Part shown: positions 24,738 to 32,856 of the stretch, piece by piece
How the letters are laid out: each line of letters begins with the position of its first letter
Position numbering within the stretch: position 1 is the first letter of the stretch
From: Streptomyces mutabilis
GTDB lineage: Bacteria > Actinomycetota > Actinomycetes > Streptomycetales > Streptomycetaceae
Assembly: GCF_014649815.1 (NCBI RefSeq)
Contig: NZ_BMTT01000009.1
Coordinates: forward strand, 124,001 to 188,000
Reading direction: 5' to 3'
DNA length: 64,000 nt
Program-made: the position numbers and the translations under genes
The notes under the pieces: model-generated
The model's database searches: none
What the model was told of the DNA's origin: nothing
The model's input: the letters and a program-made list of their open reading frames with translations, nothing else

Positions 24738-25670
24738 ATGCCAGCCAGTTACGCGTATCTCGGTCCCGAAGGCACCTTCACCGAAGTCGCCCTGCTCACA
24801 CTCCCGGAGACGGCGACACGGGAGCTGGTCCCGTACGTGTCCGTCCAGTCCGCGCTGGACGCGGTGCGCACCGGCGAGGCCGAGGCCGCGTTCGTGCCGA
24901 TCGAGAACTCCGTCGAGGGCGGCATCACCACGACCCTCGACGAGCTGGTCGCCGGCCAGCCGCTGATGATCTACCGCGAGGTGCTGCTCTCCATCACCTT
25001 CGCGCTGCTGGTCCGCCCGGGCACCAAGCTGTCCGACATCAAGACGGTCACCGCCCACCCGGCGGCCCAGCCCCAGGTACGCAACTGGCTCAAGGCCCAC
25101 CTTCCGGACGCCGCCTGGGAGTCGGCCGCCTCCAACGCGGACGGCGCCCGCCTGGTACAGGAAGGCCGGTACGACGCGGCCTTCGCCGGCGAGTTCGCCG
25201 CGGGCCGCTACGGCCTGGAGGTGCTGGAGTCCGACATCCACGACGCCGAGAACGCCCAGACGCGCTTCGTGCTGGTGGGCCGTCCGGCCCGGCCCGCGGC
25301 CCCGACCGGCGCGGACAAGACCTCCGTCGTGCTATGGCAGCGCGACGACCACCCCGGCGGCCTGCGCGACCTGCTGGGCGAGTTCGCCACCCGGGGCATC
25401 AACCTGATGCTGCTCCAGTCCCGGCCCACCGGTGCCGGCATCGGCAACTACTGCTTCTGCATCGACGCCGAGGGACACATCTCCGACCGCCGGGTCGCCG
25501 ATGCCCTGATGGGTCTCAAGCGGTCCTGTCTCCAGGTGCGCTACCTCGGGTCGTACCCGCGGGCGGAGGTCACACCGGCGGACGTGGACCCGCTGCGGCC
25601 GGGCACCTCGGACGAGGACTTCGTCGCGGCGGCGGACTGGGTGGCGCGCTGTCAGGACGGCCGTTTCTGA
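24738..25670 (+). CDS. pheA: Prephenate dehydratase
   Basis: 310 aa. Converts prephenate to phenylpyruvate in phenylalanine synthesis. The catalytic PDT domain (1-180) starts YLGPEGTFTE and contains ENSVEGGITTTLD and the TRF active-site motif in NAQTRFVLVG. A C-terminal ACT regulatory domain (about 195-275) holds LLQSRPTGAGIGNYCFCID, the phenylalanine-binding SRP motif, so feedback inhibition is expected. No chorismate mutase domain is fused. TAGGGT 6 nt before the ATG fits a leaderless promoter, although GAGGAC there could also act as an RBS. Confidence 0.95.
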   Translation: MPASYAYLGPEGTFTEVALLTLPETATRELVPYVSVQSALDAVRTGEAEAAFVPIENSVEGGITTTLDELVAGQPLMIYREVLLSITFALLVRPGTKLSDIKTVTAHPAAQPQVRNWLKAHLPDAAWESAASNADGARLVQEGRYDAAFAGEFAAGRYGLEVLESDIHDAENAQTRFVLVGRPARPAAPTGADKTSVVLWQRDDHPGGLRDLLGEFATRGINLMLLQSRPTGAGIGNYCFCIDAEGHISDRRVADALMGLKRSCLQVRYLGSYPRAEVTPADVDPLRPGTSDEDFVAAADWVARCQDGRF

Positions 25671-26229
25671 CCGGTCGGAATCGGCCAGTCGTACGTCGTA
25701 CCTGCTGATTGTCGTTGTCCACAGAAGTTATCCACAGGTCCGCTTCTCGACCTGGGGACAAGTCGACAACGAACCGCCATTCAGTCGACAAATCGCCCCA
25801 CATGCCCTCACTTCGCCCACAGAGTCGCAGGTCACCCTCTGTCCACCTGCTTCTCGCCCGCCATACTCCGGAGTGACACCGGGTGCCCCGTTTCCACTCG
25901 AAAGCGGGCATGTGAAGGGTTTGAGCCGACCCTCTCCCGGAATCAGGAATGATCAATTTCGTGAGTCCACAGATCTTTCGCACAGCCTGTGGATAACTTT
26001 TCCAGGTTGTGGATTTCGGTGGACTCCCACCTCCCAAGTCCCCTCCTCCACAGGGAAATCCGGTCAATCCGCCGCCCGCCGACTGGCTCGTTCCAGGGAA
26101 TGGGACACCATTTATTGACGAGCCACACGAGGTGTACACAACGGGCAATACCCACAAAACGGAATGCGAGACCCGCGATCGGCAATAGTGAGTCGAGACC
26201 CGTCACCGCACACCGGTAGCCTTGACCGC
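25671..26229. other. pheA-serS intergenic region with DnaA boxes
   Basis: 559 bp, clearly richer in A/T than the genes on either side. Contains TTGTCCACA (25715-25723), TTATCCACA (25728-25736), an inverted TTATCCACA (25988-25996) and TCCTCCACA (26044-26052), all fitting the streptomycete DnaA-box consensus, plus bare TCCACA cores. No ORF, and no T-box leader for serS, was found. The TAGCCT -10 element of serS lies at the right end. Confidence 0.65.
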
Positions 26230-27507
26230 GTGATTGACCTTCGCCTGCTCCGTGAGGACCCCGACCGTGTGCGCGCGTCCCAGCGCGCCCGTGGAGAGGA
26301 CGTCGCGCTCGTCGACTCCCTCCTGTCTGCCGACGAGCGGCGCAGGTCGTCCGGCGTCCGCTTCGACGAGCTGCGCGCCGAGCAGAAGGGCCTGGGCAAG
26401 CTCATCGGCAAGGCCTCCGGGGACGAGAAGGCCGAGCTGCTGAAGCGGGCGAGCCAGCTCGCCGCCGACGTCAAGGCGGCCGACGCCGAGCGCGACGCGG
26501 CCGACGCCGAGACCCAGGAACTGCTCCAGCGGCTCGGCAACCTGGTCCACCCCGACGTCCCCGTCGGCGGCGAGGAGGACTTCGTCACGCTGGAGACGCA
26601 CGGCACGCACCGCGATTTCGCGGCCGAGGGCTTCGAACCCCGGGACCACCTGGAGCTGGGCCAGCTGCTCGGCGCCATCGACGTCGAGCGCGGCGCCAAG
26701 GTCTCCGGTTCGCGCTTCTACTTCCTGACGGGCGTCGGCGCGCTGCTGGAGCTTGCCCTGGTCAACGCGGCGATCGCGCAGGCCACGGCGGCCGGCTTCA
26801 CGCCGATGCTGACGCCGGCGCTGGTGCGCCCGCAGTCGATGGCCGGCACCGGGTTCCTCGGCCAGGCCGCGCAGGACGTCTACCACTTCGACAAGGACGA
26901 CCTGTACCTGGTCGGCACGTCGGAGGTGCCGCTGGCGGCGTACCACATGGACGAGATCATCGACGCCGACCGCCTTCCGCTGCGCTACGCCGGCTTCTCG
27001 CCCTGCTTCCGCCGCGAGGCGGGCTCGCACGGAAAGGACACTCGGGGCATCTTCCGCGTGCACCAGTTCGACAAGGTCGAGATGTTCTCCTACGTCCTCC
27101 CGGAGGACTCGCAGGCCGAGCACCAGCGCCTGCTGGAGTGGGAGAAGCAGTGGCTGACGTCGCTGGAGCTGCCGTTCCGGGTCATCGACGTGGCCTCCGC
27201 CGACCTGGGCTCCTCCGCGTCGCGCAAGTACGACTGCGAGGCCTGGATCCCGACCCAGGGCAAGTACCGGGAGCTGACCTCGACCTCGGACTGCACCGAG
27301 TTCCAGTCCCGCCGGCTGTCGATCCGCGTCCGCGAGGACAAGAAGGTGCGCCCGCTGGCCACGCTGAACGGCACGCTGTGCGCCGTGCCGCGCACGATCG
27401 TGGCGATCCTGGAGAACCACCAGCAGGCCGACGGGTCGGTGCGCGTGCCCGAGGTGCTGCGCCCGTACCTGGGCGGCCGGGAGGTCCTGGAACCGGTGGC
27501 CAAGTGA
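26230..27507 (+). CDS. serS: Seryl-tRNA synthetase
   Basis: 425 aa, the usual bacterial length. Charges tRNA-Ser. The N-terminal coiled-coil tRNA-binding arm spans about 30-105 (heptad-like Ala/Glu/Lys run). The class II catalytic core shows motif 1 near [15 protein letters not shown], motif 2 [25 protein letters not shown] and motif 3 [18 protein letters not shown]. The GTG at 26230 is chosen because TAGCCT precedes it by 7 nt (leaderless) and the protein then begins [11 protein letters not shown], the family start. The stop overlaps the next gene by 4 bp. Confidence 0.97.
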   Translation: MIDLRLLREDPDRVRASQRARGEDVALVDSLLSADERRRSSGVRFDELRAEQKGLGKLIGKASGDEKAELLKRASQLAADVKAADAERDAADAETQELLQRLGNLVHPDVPVGGEEDFVTLETHGTHRDFAAEGFEPRDHLELGQLLGAIDVERGAKVSGSRFYFLTGVGALLELALVNAAIAQATAAGFTPMLTPALVRPQSMAGTGFLGQAAQDVYHFDKDDLYLVGTSEVPLAAYHMDEIIDADRLPLRYAGFSPCFRREAGSHGKDTRGIFRVHQFDKVEMFSYVLPEDSQAEHQRLLEWEKQWLTSLELPFRVIDVASADLGSSASRKYDCEAWIPTQGKYRELTSTSDCTEFQSRRLSIRVREDKKVRPLATLNGTLCAVPRTIVAILENHQQADGSVRVPEVLRPYLGGREVLEPVAK

Positions 27508-28343
27508 GTGACACCGACTCCGTCGCGGCGTTCGACGCCAACGCCCCGGGATTCCCGTACCGGCTGATCGCCACCGATCTCGACGGCACGCTGCTGCGCG
27601 GCGACGACACGATTTCGCAGCGGACCCGGGATGCGCTCGCCGCGGCCACCGCGGCGGGCGCGGCCCACATCGTGGTCACCGGCCGCGCGGTTCCGTGGAC
27701 CCGGCACATCCTCGACGACCTCGGCTACGACGGACTGGCCGTCTGCGGTCAGGGCGCGCAGGTCTACCACGCCGGGGAGCACAGGCTGCTGACCTCGGTC
27801 ACGCTGGACCGCCAGCTGGCCGGGGTGGCGCTGGCCAAGATCGAGGCGGAGACCGGGCCGCTGTACCTCGCGGCGAGCCGTGACGGCCTGGACGGCGACG
27901 TCCTGGTCGGCCCGGGCTACTCGGTCGGGGGCAACCTGCCCGCAGTGCCGTTCACCGATGCCTCAGACCTGTGGTCGGCGCCGCTGAACAAGATCTACAT
28001 CCAGCATCCGACCCTGTCGGACGACGAACTGGCCGAGGCCGCCAGGCGTACGGCGGGCGGCTTCGTCACGGTGACCATGGCCGGCGCGGGCATCGTCGAA
28101 CTGCTGCCCCTGGGGCTGTCCAAGGCCACCGGGCTGTCGCTGGCGGCGCGCAGGCTCGGTCTGAAGGCCGCGGACACGATCGCCTTCGGCGACATGCCCA
28201 ACGACGTCCCGATGTTCGGCTGGGCCGCCCGGGGCGTGGCGATGGCCAACGCCCACGAGGAGCTGAAGGCGGTGGCCGACGAGGTGACGTCCTCCAACGA
28301 CGAGGACGGCATCGCGGTGGTGCTGGAGCGGCTGTCGGCCTGA
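27504..28343 (+). CDS. Cof-type HAD-family phosphatase
   Basis: 279 aa HAD hydrolase of the Cof/type IIB cap class, probably a sugar-phosphate or flavin-nucleotide phosphatase. Motif I is [12 protein letters not shown], motif [11 protein letters not shown], motif III Lys near [15 protein letters not shown], and motif [14 protein letters not shown]. Start GTG at 27504 overlaps the serS stop (GTGA), so the two are translationally coupled. A close paralogue of the same subfamily lies at 36554. The substrate cannot be assigned. Confidence 0.92.
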   Translation: MSDTDSVAAFDANAPGFPYRLIATDLDGTLLRGDDTISQRTRDALAAATAAGAAHIVVTGRAVPWTRHILDDLGYDGLAVCGQGAQVYHAGEHRLLTSVTLDRQLAGVALAKIEAETGPLYLAASRDGLDGDVLVGPGYSVGGNLPAVPFTDASDLWSAPLNKIYIQHPTLSDDELAEAARRTAGGFVTVTMAGAGIVELLPLGLSKATGLSLAARRLGLKAADTIAFGDMPNDVPMFGWAARGVAMANAHEELKAVADEVTSSNDEDGIAVVLERLSA

Positions 28344-28592
28344 CGCCGCCGTCCCCCGTCCGTGATCTGCCCGGGGCTGTCGGCGGTCCCGGGGCGTGGA
28401 AACGCCGCATCACGTACGGTCCGGACGGCGCCGGCGTCCCCGTCGGGCGGCCCACGCCAGGTGTCTCGCGAGGGACGGCCGGCGTGCTCGAAGCGGCTGC
28501 CCGATTCGCCGGTGCCGTCCGGCCTCGTGCACGCACCACAGTGCCGGTGCGGAAAGCCGAGCGCCACCGATTAAAAGCGGACGTACGGCGCT

Positions 28593-29000
28593 TTACCGCC
28601 GTCGCCACCTGCGGCGTCGGCCCTTGCTGAAGAACCACCCGGCGGGCGGCTCGTCGGAGCGCCACGGCTGGGGTTCCGGCTGTTCCCGGCGCCAGCGGGC
28701 GGACAGCATCCGGGCGCGGGCCGACGGCTCGGAGCTTCCGGCGTCGCGTATGAACTCCTCGTCCAGGACGAGGCCGTCCCAGGGGTCGTCGCGACCGTCA
28801 CGTCCCTGGCCACGGGGCTCGTCATCGGCCGGAGCGTCGCCGGTCGGAGCAATGCCGGTCGGAGCGTTGCCGGTGGCCGCACCGGTCGGAGCGGTGCCGT
28901 GGGGAACGGCACCGGTCGTATCGGAGTCGTTCGGAGCGTCTGAGGCGAGGCCGTGCTGCGGCTGCTCGTGCTCGTCCCGTCGAGGTGCCTGGTCCGCCAT
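28593..29000 (-). CDS. Hypothetical hydrophilic protein with Ala-Pro-Thr-Gly repeats
   Basis: 135 aa cytoplasmic protein. N-terminal half is low complexity: acidic, with the repeated unit APTG (about five copies, residues 35-58). A conserved-looking core follows (DPWDGLVLDEEFIRDAGSSEPSARARML), then a W-rich basic tail ending KGRRRRWRRR. The LVLDEEFIRDA-x-EPSARARML pattern is common in streptomycete hypothetical proteins next to this ABC operon. GGGAGG lies 7 nt before the ATG. No function known. Confidence 0.8.
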   Translation of the reverse strand: MADQAPRRDEHEQPQHGLASDAPNDSDTTGAVPHGTAPTGAATGNAPTGIAPTGDAPADDEPRGQGRDGRDDPWDGLVLDEEFIRDAGSSEPSARARMLSARWRREQPEPQPWRSDEPPAGWFFSKGRRRRWRRR

Positions 29001-29048
29001 TCCGGTTCCTCCCAGCCCTGCTTTCCCCGTGTGTTTCCACCGCTTGTG

Positions 29049-29075
29049 CCTCGGCCCAGTGTGCCCGGGCCGAGG
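29049..29075 (-). terminator. Hairpin terminator after the ABC exporter operon
   Basis: CCTCGGCCC (29049-29057) pairs with GGGCCGAGG (29067-29075) over a 9-nt loop, 16 bp beyond the last permease stop on the minus strand. Confidence 0.65.
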
Positions 29076-29091
29076 TCAAGGCCCCGTCAGG

Positions 29092-29811
29092 TCACTCCTC
29101 CCCGGCGAGCGTCAGCGACCGCAGCTTCTGACCGGCGTACCAGGTGGCAAGCACGGTGACCGCTGCCAGCAGCACCGTCGCGGTCGGCAGGCCGACGTCG
29201 GAGGTGACGAGGTTTCCGTCGGCCACCTTCTGGGCCACCGCCAGCGACCACTGCTGGACGCTCAGCGTGCGGGCGCCGGGGACCAGGGAGCCGAACAGCG
29301 CCTCCCAGACGAGGGCGTAGACCAGCCCGAAGACCACCGCGTGCCGGGACACCGTGCCCAGCAGCAGGAACAGTGCCGCGTAGGCGATGGAGGCGACGAG
29401 CGCGGCGATCGTGTAGGCGACGGCGACCTGCTGGCCGTTGCCGTTGAGGATCAGTCCGGCGAGGAGCGTGGGCACGGCGGAGAAGACCATCGTCACGGCG
29501 ATGGCGACGATCAGCTTGGTGAAGATGATCGTCGGCCGTTTGATCGGCTTGGACAGCAGGTACACCACCGAGCCGTCGTCGATCTCCGGGCCGATGGCGC
29601 CGGTGCCGGCGATGACGCCGATGATCGGCACCATGGTGGCGAGCGCGAATCCGCCGAGCACGTCCGCCGAGGTCTGGTCGTCGGCTCCGGCGAGCGCGCG
29701 CACCGCCACGGCGATGACCAGCAACAGCAGGGGCAGGGCGCCAAGGATGAGGGCCCGGCGGCGGCCGAGCAGGGCTCGGTAGGTGAGCCGGGCGACTGTG
29801 GGGTCGTACAT
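29092..29811 (-). CDS. ABC transporter permease (ABC-2 type)
   Basis: 239 aa with six predicted TM helices, starting LILGALPLLLLVIAVAVRAL and ending VLLAAVTVLATWYAGQ. The segment between TM2 and TM3, GPEIDDGSVVYLLSKPIKR, is the typical coupling loop of ABC-2 permeases. Last gene of a four-gene operon; starts 11 bp after the second ATPase, which is its likely partner. Direction is probably export; the substrate is unknown. Confidence 0.88.
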   Translation of the reverse strand: MYDPTVARLTYRALLGRRRALILGALPLLLLVIAVAVRALAGADDQTSADVLGGFALATMVPIIGVIAGTGAIGPEIDDGSVVYLLSKPIKRPTIIFTKLIVAIAVTMVFSAVPTLLAGLILNGNGQQVAVAYTIAALVASIAYAALFLLLGTVSRHAVVFGLVYALVWEALFGSLVPGARTLSVQQWSLAVAQKVADGNLVTSDVGLPTATVLLAAVTVLATWYAGQKLRSLTLAGEE

Positions 29812-29822
29812 TCTTCGGCCTC

Positions 29823-30734
29823 CTACGCCGCGACGAGGTACGAGAAGACGGACTCGAGGGACTCGTCGGACGGCGAGACCATGAGCAGCCGGATGCCGTG
29901 GTCGCGGGCGACCTTGGGCAGTAGGGCCGTGAAACGGCCGAAGTCGACGGCCTGGATGCGCAGAGCGCCTTCGGTGAGGTCGACCTCGATGCCGGACGTC
30001 GACGGGTCGGCGATCAGCGCCGCCGCGAGGGCCCGGTCGTCGCTGGAGCGCACCAGGTAGCGGTGAGGCCGGTCGGTCATCAGGCGGCGGATCTTGCGGA
30101 AGTCACCGCTGGCCGCGTGCCGCCCGGCGACGATCACCTCGATGTGCCAGGCGAGCTGCTCGACCTCTTCGAGGATGTGCGAAGAGAACAGCACAGTGCG
30201 GCCCTCGTCGCCCATGCGCCGCAGCAGGTCCATCAGCTGCATGCGCTGGCGCGGGTCCATGCCGTTGAACGGCTCGTCGAGCAGGAGCAGGGAGGGGTTG
30301 TGCACGAGGGCGCTGGCCATCTTCACGCGCTGCCGCATGCCCTTGGAGTAGGTGGCGATCTTGCGGTCCTGCGCGTACTCCATTTCGACCGTGGCGAGCG
30401 CCTGCTGCGCCGCCTTGGCGCCGAGGCCGTGCAGTTCGGCGTTGGCGAGGACGAACTCGCGGCCGGTCAGGAAGTCGTACATCGCCTCCCGCTCGGGGAC
30501 GATGCCGATGTGCCGGTAGATGGCCTCGTTGCGCCACACGGGCTGTCCGTCGAGGGTGACGCTGCCGGTGGAGGGAGCCAGGAAGCCGCCCATCATGTTG
30601 ATGAGGGTGGACTTCCCCGCGCCGTTGGGGCCGAGCAGGCCGGTGACGCCGGGGCCGATCGTCATGGTGACGTCGTTGACGGCGACCACGTTGCCGAACC
30701 AGCGGGAGACGTGGTCGATGGAGAGAGTGCTCAT
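29823..30734 (-). CDS. ABC transporter ATP-binding protein
   Basis: 303 aa. Walker A GPNGAGKST, Q-loop in the IYRHIGIVPEREAMYD region, signature YSKGMRQRVKMA and Walker B LLLLDEPF. The Walker B is followed by NGMDPRQR, where family members usually have NGLDP. A C-terminal accessory domain of about 80 residues follows, as in antibiotic-type exporters. Pairs with the permease 11 bp downstream. Start ATG 52 bp after the first permease. Confidence 0.92.
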   Translation of the reverse strand: MSTLSIDHVSRWFGNVVAVNDVTMTIGPGVTGLLGPNGAGKSTLINMMGGFLAPSTGSVTLDGQPVWRNEAIYRHIGIVPEREAMYDFLTGREFVLANAELHGLGAKAAQQALATVEMEYAQDRKIATYSKGMRQRVKMASALVHNPSLLLLDEPFNGMDPRQRMQLMDLLRRMGDEGRTVLFSSHILEEVEQLAWHIEVIVAGRHAASGDFRKIRRLMTDRPHRYLVRSSDDRALAAALIADPSTSGIEVDLTEGALRIQAVDFGRFTALLPKVARDHGIRLLMVSPSDESLESVFSYLVAA

Positions 30735-30786
30735 GGGCGCAGCCCGTTCCTTGGAAGGGTGGTGGCGGGCGACGGGACGGGCGTGG

Positions 30787-31695
30787 TCACAGTCCCACCT
30801 TCTTGTAGCGGCGCATCAGCAGGCCGTAGGCGCCGGCGATCAAACCGAGGGTGACGAGGACGTAGACCGCGCCCTCTGTGTTGCTCGGGCCGACCCCGCC
30901 GGGGAAGGCCGAGGTGGCGCCCAGGAAGGCCGACTGGACACCGTCGATGAGGGTGATCGGGGAGAAGAGGCCGATCCAGGCGACGGCGCCCGTGCTGCCC
31001 TGGACGTCCGCGATGGCCTGGAGCGTGGAGACCGCGCCGTAGGTGATGGTCAAGACGGCGATGACGGCCGCGATGCCGAAGCCGCGGCGCGGGGTGACCG
31101 ACGCGACGACCAGGCCGAGGCCGGCGAAGAGAAGCGAAAGCAGTGCCACGGAGACGAGTCCCTGTGCGAATCCCTTGGTCTGGTCCGCGAAGTCGAGTTC
31201 GGCGAGCAGCGCGCCCACGTAGAGCACCAGCAGCGGCGCGGCGGTGAGGATGAACAGGGCGGAGGCCAGCGACGCGTACTTGGCGCGTACGTAGTCGGCC
31301 GTCTCGATGGGCCGTGAGAAGTACAGCGGTACGGTCTTGAAGCGCAGATCACGGGAGACCGACTGGGGGGCCTGCGAGGCGACGTAGAGGCTGATCACGG
31401 CCTGGAGGACGATCGCGTAGCGGGTGTAGTCCAGCGGCAGGTCGTTCGCCTTGGTGGCGACGGCCACGGCGACCATGATGGCCGCGGGCAGGCACATCAC
31501 CACGAACAGCAGCATCGGCAGGATCTTGGACTTCGCCGAGCGGCCGAGGCCGTAGGCACCGCGCAGGGACTGCGAGTAAAGCGACCGGCGGGCGTAGGCG
31601 CGGCCGAGGCGGGGGCCGTCGTAGTTGCGGTAGCCGATGTTGTGGATGCGGGTCTGGTCACCCGCCGCAGTGGCTACGGGCTGCTCAGTTGCCAT
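30787..31695 (-). CDS. ABC transporter permease (ABC-2 type)
   Basis: 302 aa. A hydrophilic N-terminus with IHNIGYRNYDGPRLGRAYARRSLYSQSLRGAYGLGRSAKS (a well conserved cytoplasmic lead in this family) precedes six TM helices. Coupling loop RDLRFKTVPLYFSRPIETADYVRAK. Its start overlaps the end of the first ATPase by 11 bp, indicating translational coupling. Probable exporter subunit, substrate unknown. Confidence 0.88.
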   Translation of the reverse strand: MATEQPVATAAGDQTRIHNIGYRNYDGPRLGRAYARRSLYSQSLRGAYGLGRSAKSKILPMLLFVVMCLPAAIMVAVAVATKANDLPLDYTRYAIVLQAVISLYVASQAPQSVSRDLRFKTVPLYFSRPIETADYVRAKYASLASALFILTAAPLLVLYVGALLAELDFADQTKGFAQGLVSVALLSLLFAGLGLVVASVTPRRGFGIAAVIAVLTITYGAVSTLQAIADVQGSTGAVAWIGLFSPITLIDGVQSAFLGATSAFPGGVGPSNTEGAVYVLVTLGLIAGAYGLLMRRYKKVGL

Positions 31696-32653
31696 GGCCG
31701 ACCGCCTCCTTCCGTTCTGCGTCGCTGTCCTTGAAGACCTCCGAGATGTGGTGCCGGCGCTGTTCCATGCGCACCAGGCCTAGGCCGAGGTCGGCGATGA
31801 CGTCCCGGACCAGGTCGTAGGTCTCCTCGCCCGACGCGGTGAGTAGCAGGACATGGCCGGCGCCCGGCAGGCCGCTGCCGTCCTGGACGGTCACGCCGCG
31901 CGCGTGGAGCGCGTCGCGCACCGCGCGGGTGCCGTCGGGGTGCTCGTCGGTGTCGGTGACCTCGATCGCCAGGGTCGTCGTGGTCTGGGTGAAGTCGGTG
32001 GTGGAACTGGAGCGCAGCAGCTTTCCGCCGTCCACGACGACGACGTGGTCGCAGGTGCGTTCCAGTTCGCCCAGCAGATGTGAGGTGACCAGGACGGAGA
32101 TGCCGAAGTCGGTGTGGATGCGGCGGATGAGGCCGAGCATCTCGTCGCGGCCGACCGGGTCGAGGCCGTTGGTCGGCTCGTCGAGGAAGACCAGCTGGGG
32201 GTCGTGGACCAGGGCCTGCGCCAGTTTCACGCGCTGTTTCATGCCGGTGGAGTAGCCGCCGATGGGACGGTAGCGCTCCTCGTACAGGCCGACGTGGCGC
32301 AGGGTGTCCGCCGTGCGCTCGCGGGCGGCGGTGGGCGGCAGGCCGGACATGCGCGCCATGTGGACGACGAACTCGGTGGCCGAGACGTCGGGTGGCAGGC
32401 AGTCGTGTTCCGGCATGTAGCCGACTCGCTCGCGGATGTCGGCGCCCTTGGTGGCGACATCGAGTCCGAGCACTTCGGCCCGGCCCTCGGTGGCGGGAGA
32501 CAGACCCAGAAGGATCTTGATCAGGGTGGACTTGCCGGCGCCGTTGGCCCCGACGAGTCCGGTCACACCGGGTCCGACGTCCACGGAGAGCCGGTCGAGC
32601 GCGGTCACCCGGGGGAACCGCTTGCTCAGGCTTTCGGTCGCGATCACAGTCAC
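31685..32653 (-). CDS. ABC transporter ATP-binding protein, first gene of the operon
   Basis: 322 aa. Walker A GANGAGKST, signature STGMKQRVKLAQAL, Walker B LVFLDEPTNGLDP and the H-loop VLVTSHLLGELE. The C-terminal accessory region is about 100 residues. I use the GTG at 32653 because TACTGT lies 7 nt upstream (leaderless spacing) and the protein then starts VTVIATESLSKRFPRV; the ATG at 32659 would add two residues. The operon holds two ATPase/permease pairs in the order ATPase-permease-ATPase-permease, suggesting one heteromeric or two sister exporters. Confidence 0.92.
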   Translation of the reverse strand: MTVIATESLSKRFPRVTALDRLSVDVGPGVTGLVGANGAGKSTLIKILLGLSPATEGRAEVLGLDVATKGADIRERVGYMPEHDCLPPDVSATEFVVHMARMSGLPPTAARERTADTLRHVGLYEERYRPIGGYSTGMKQRVKLAQALVHDPQLVFLDEPTNGLDPVGRDEMLGLIRRIHTDFGISVLVTSHLLGELERTCDHVVVVDGGKLLRSSSTTDFTQTTTTLAIEVTDTDEHPDGTRAVRDALHARGVTVQDGSGLPGAGHVLLLTASGEETYDLVRDVIADLGLGLVRMEQRRHHISEVFKDSDAERKEAVGHGN

Positions 32654-32856
32654 ATCCATGACAGTAGTGACGGGCGCCACTGCGGTCGTCAGACCGGAGA
32701 GCCGTCTTCGCGTCAGCCTCGAGTAGTACGGGCCCGTAGGGGATGCCGTGCCTGAGTGCTACGGGACGGGGTGCAGGAGCCTCGCCCCACGACCTATTGA
32801 CGCAGGGTCTAACAGCTGGGAGATTCGGCGGCGTCGCCGTCGGAGGGGAGATCACG

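Noticed and set aside
25671-26229. Chromosomal replication origin
   Set aside because: DnaA boxes are present but only about four, and dnaA and dnaN, which flank streptomycete oriC with some 19 boxes, are not here.
25671-26229. T-box leader regulating serS
   Set aside because: No T-box sequence or specifier stem could be found, and serS appears to be leaderless.
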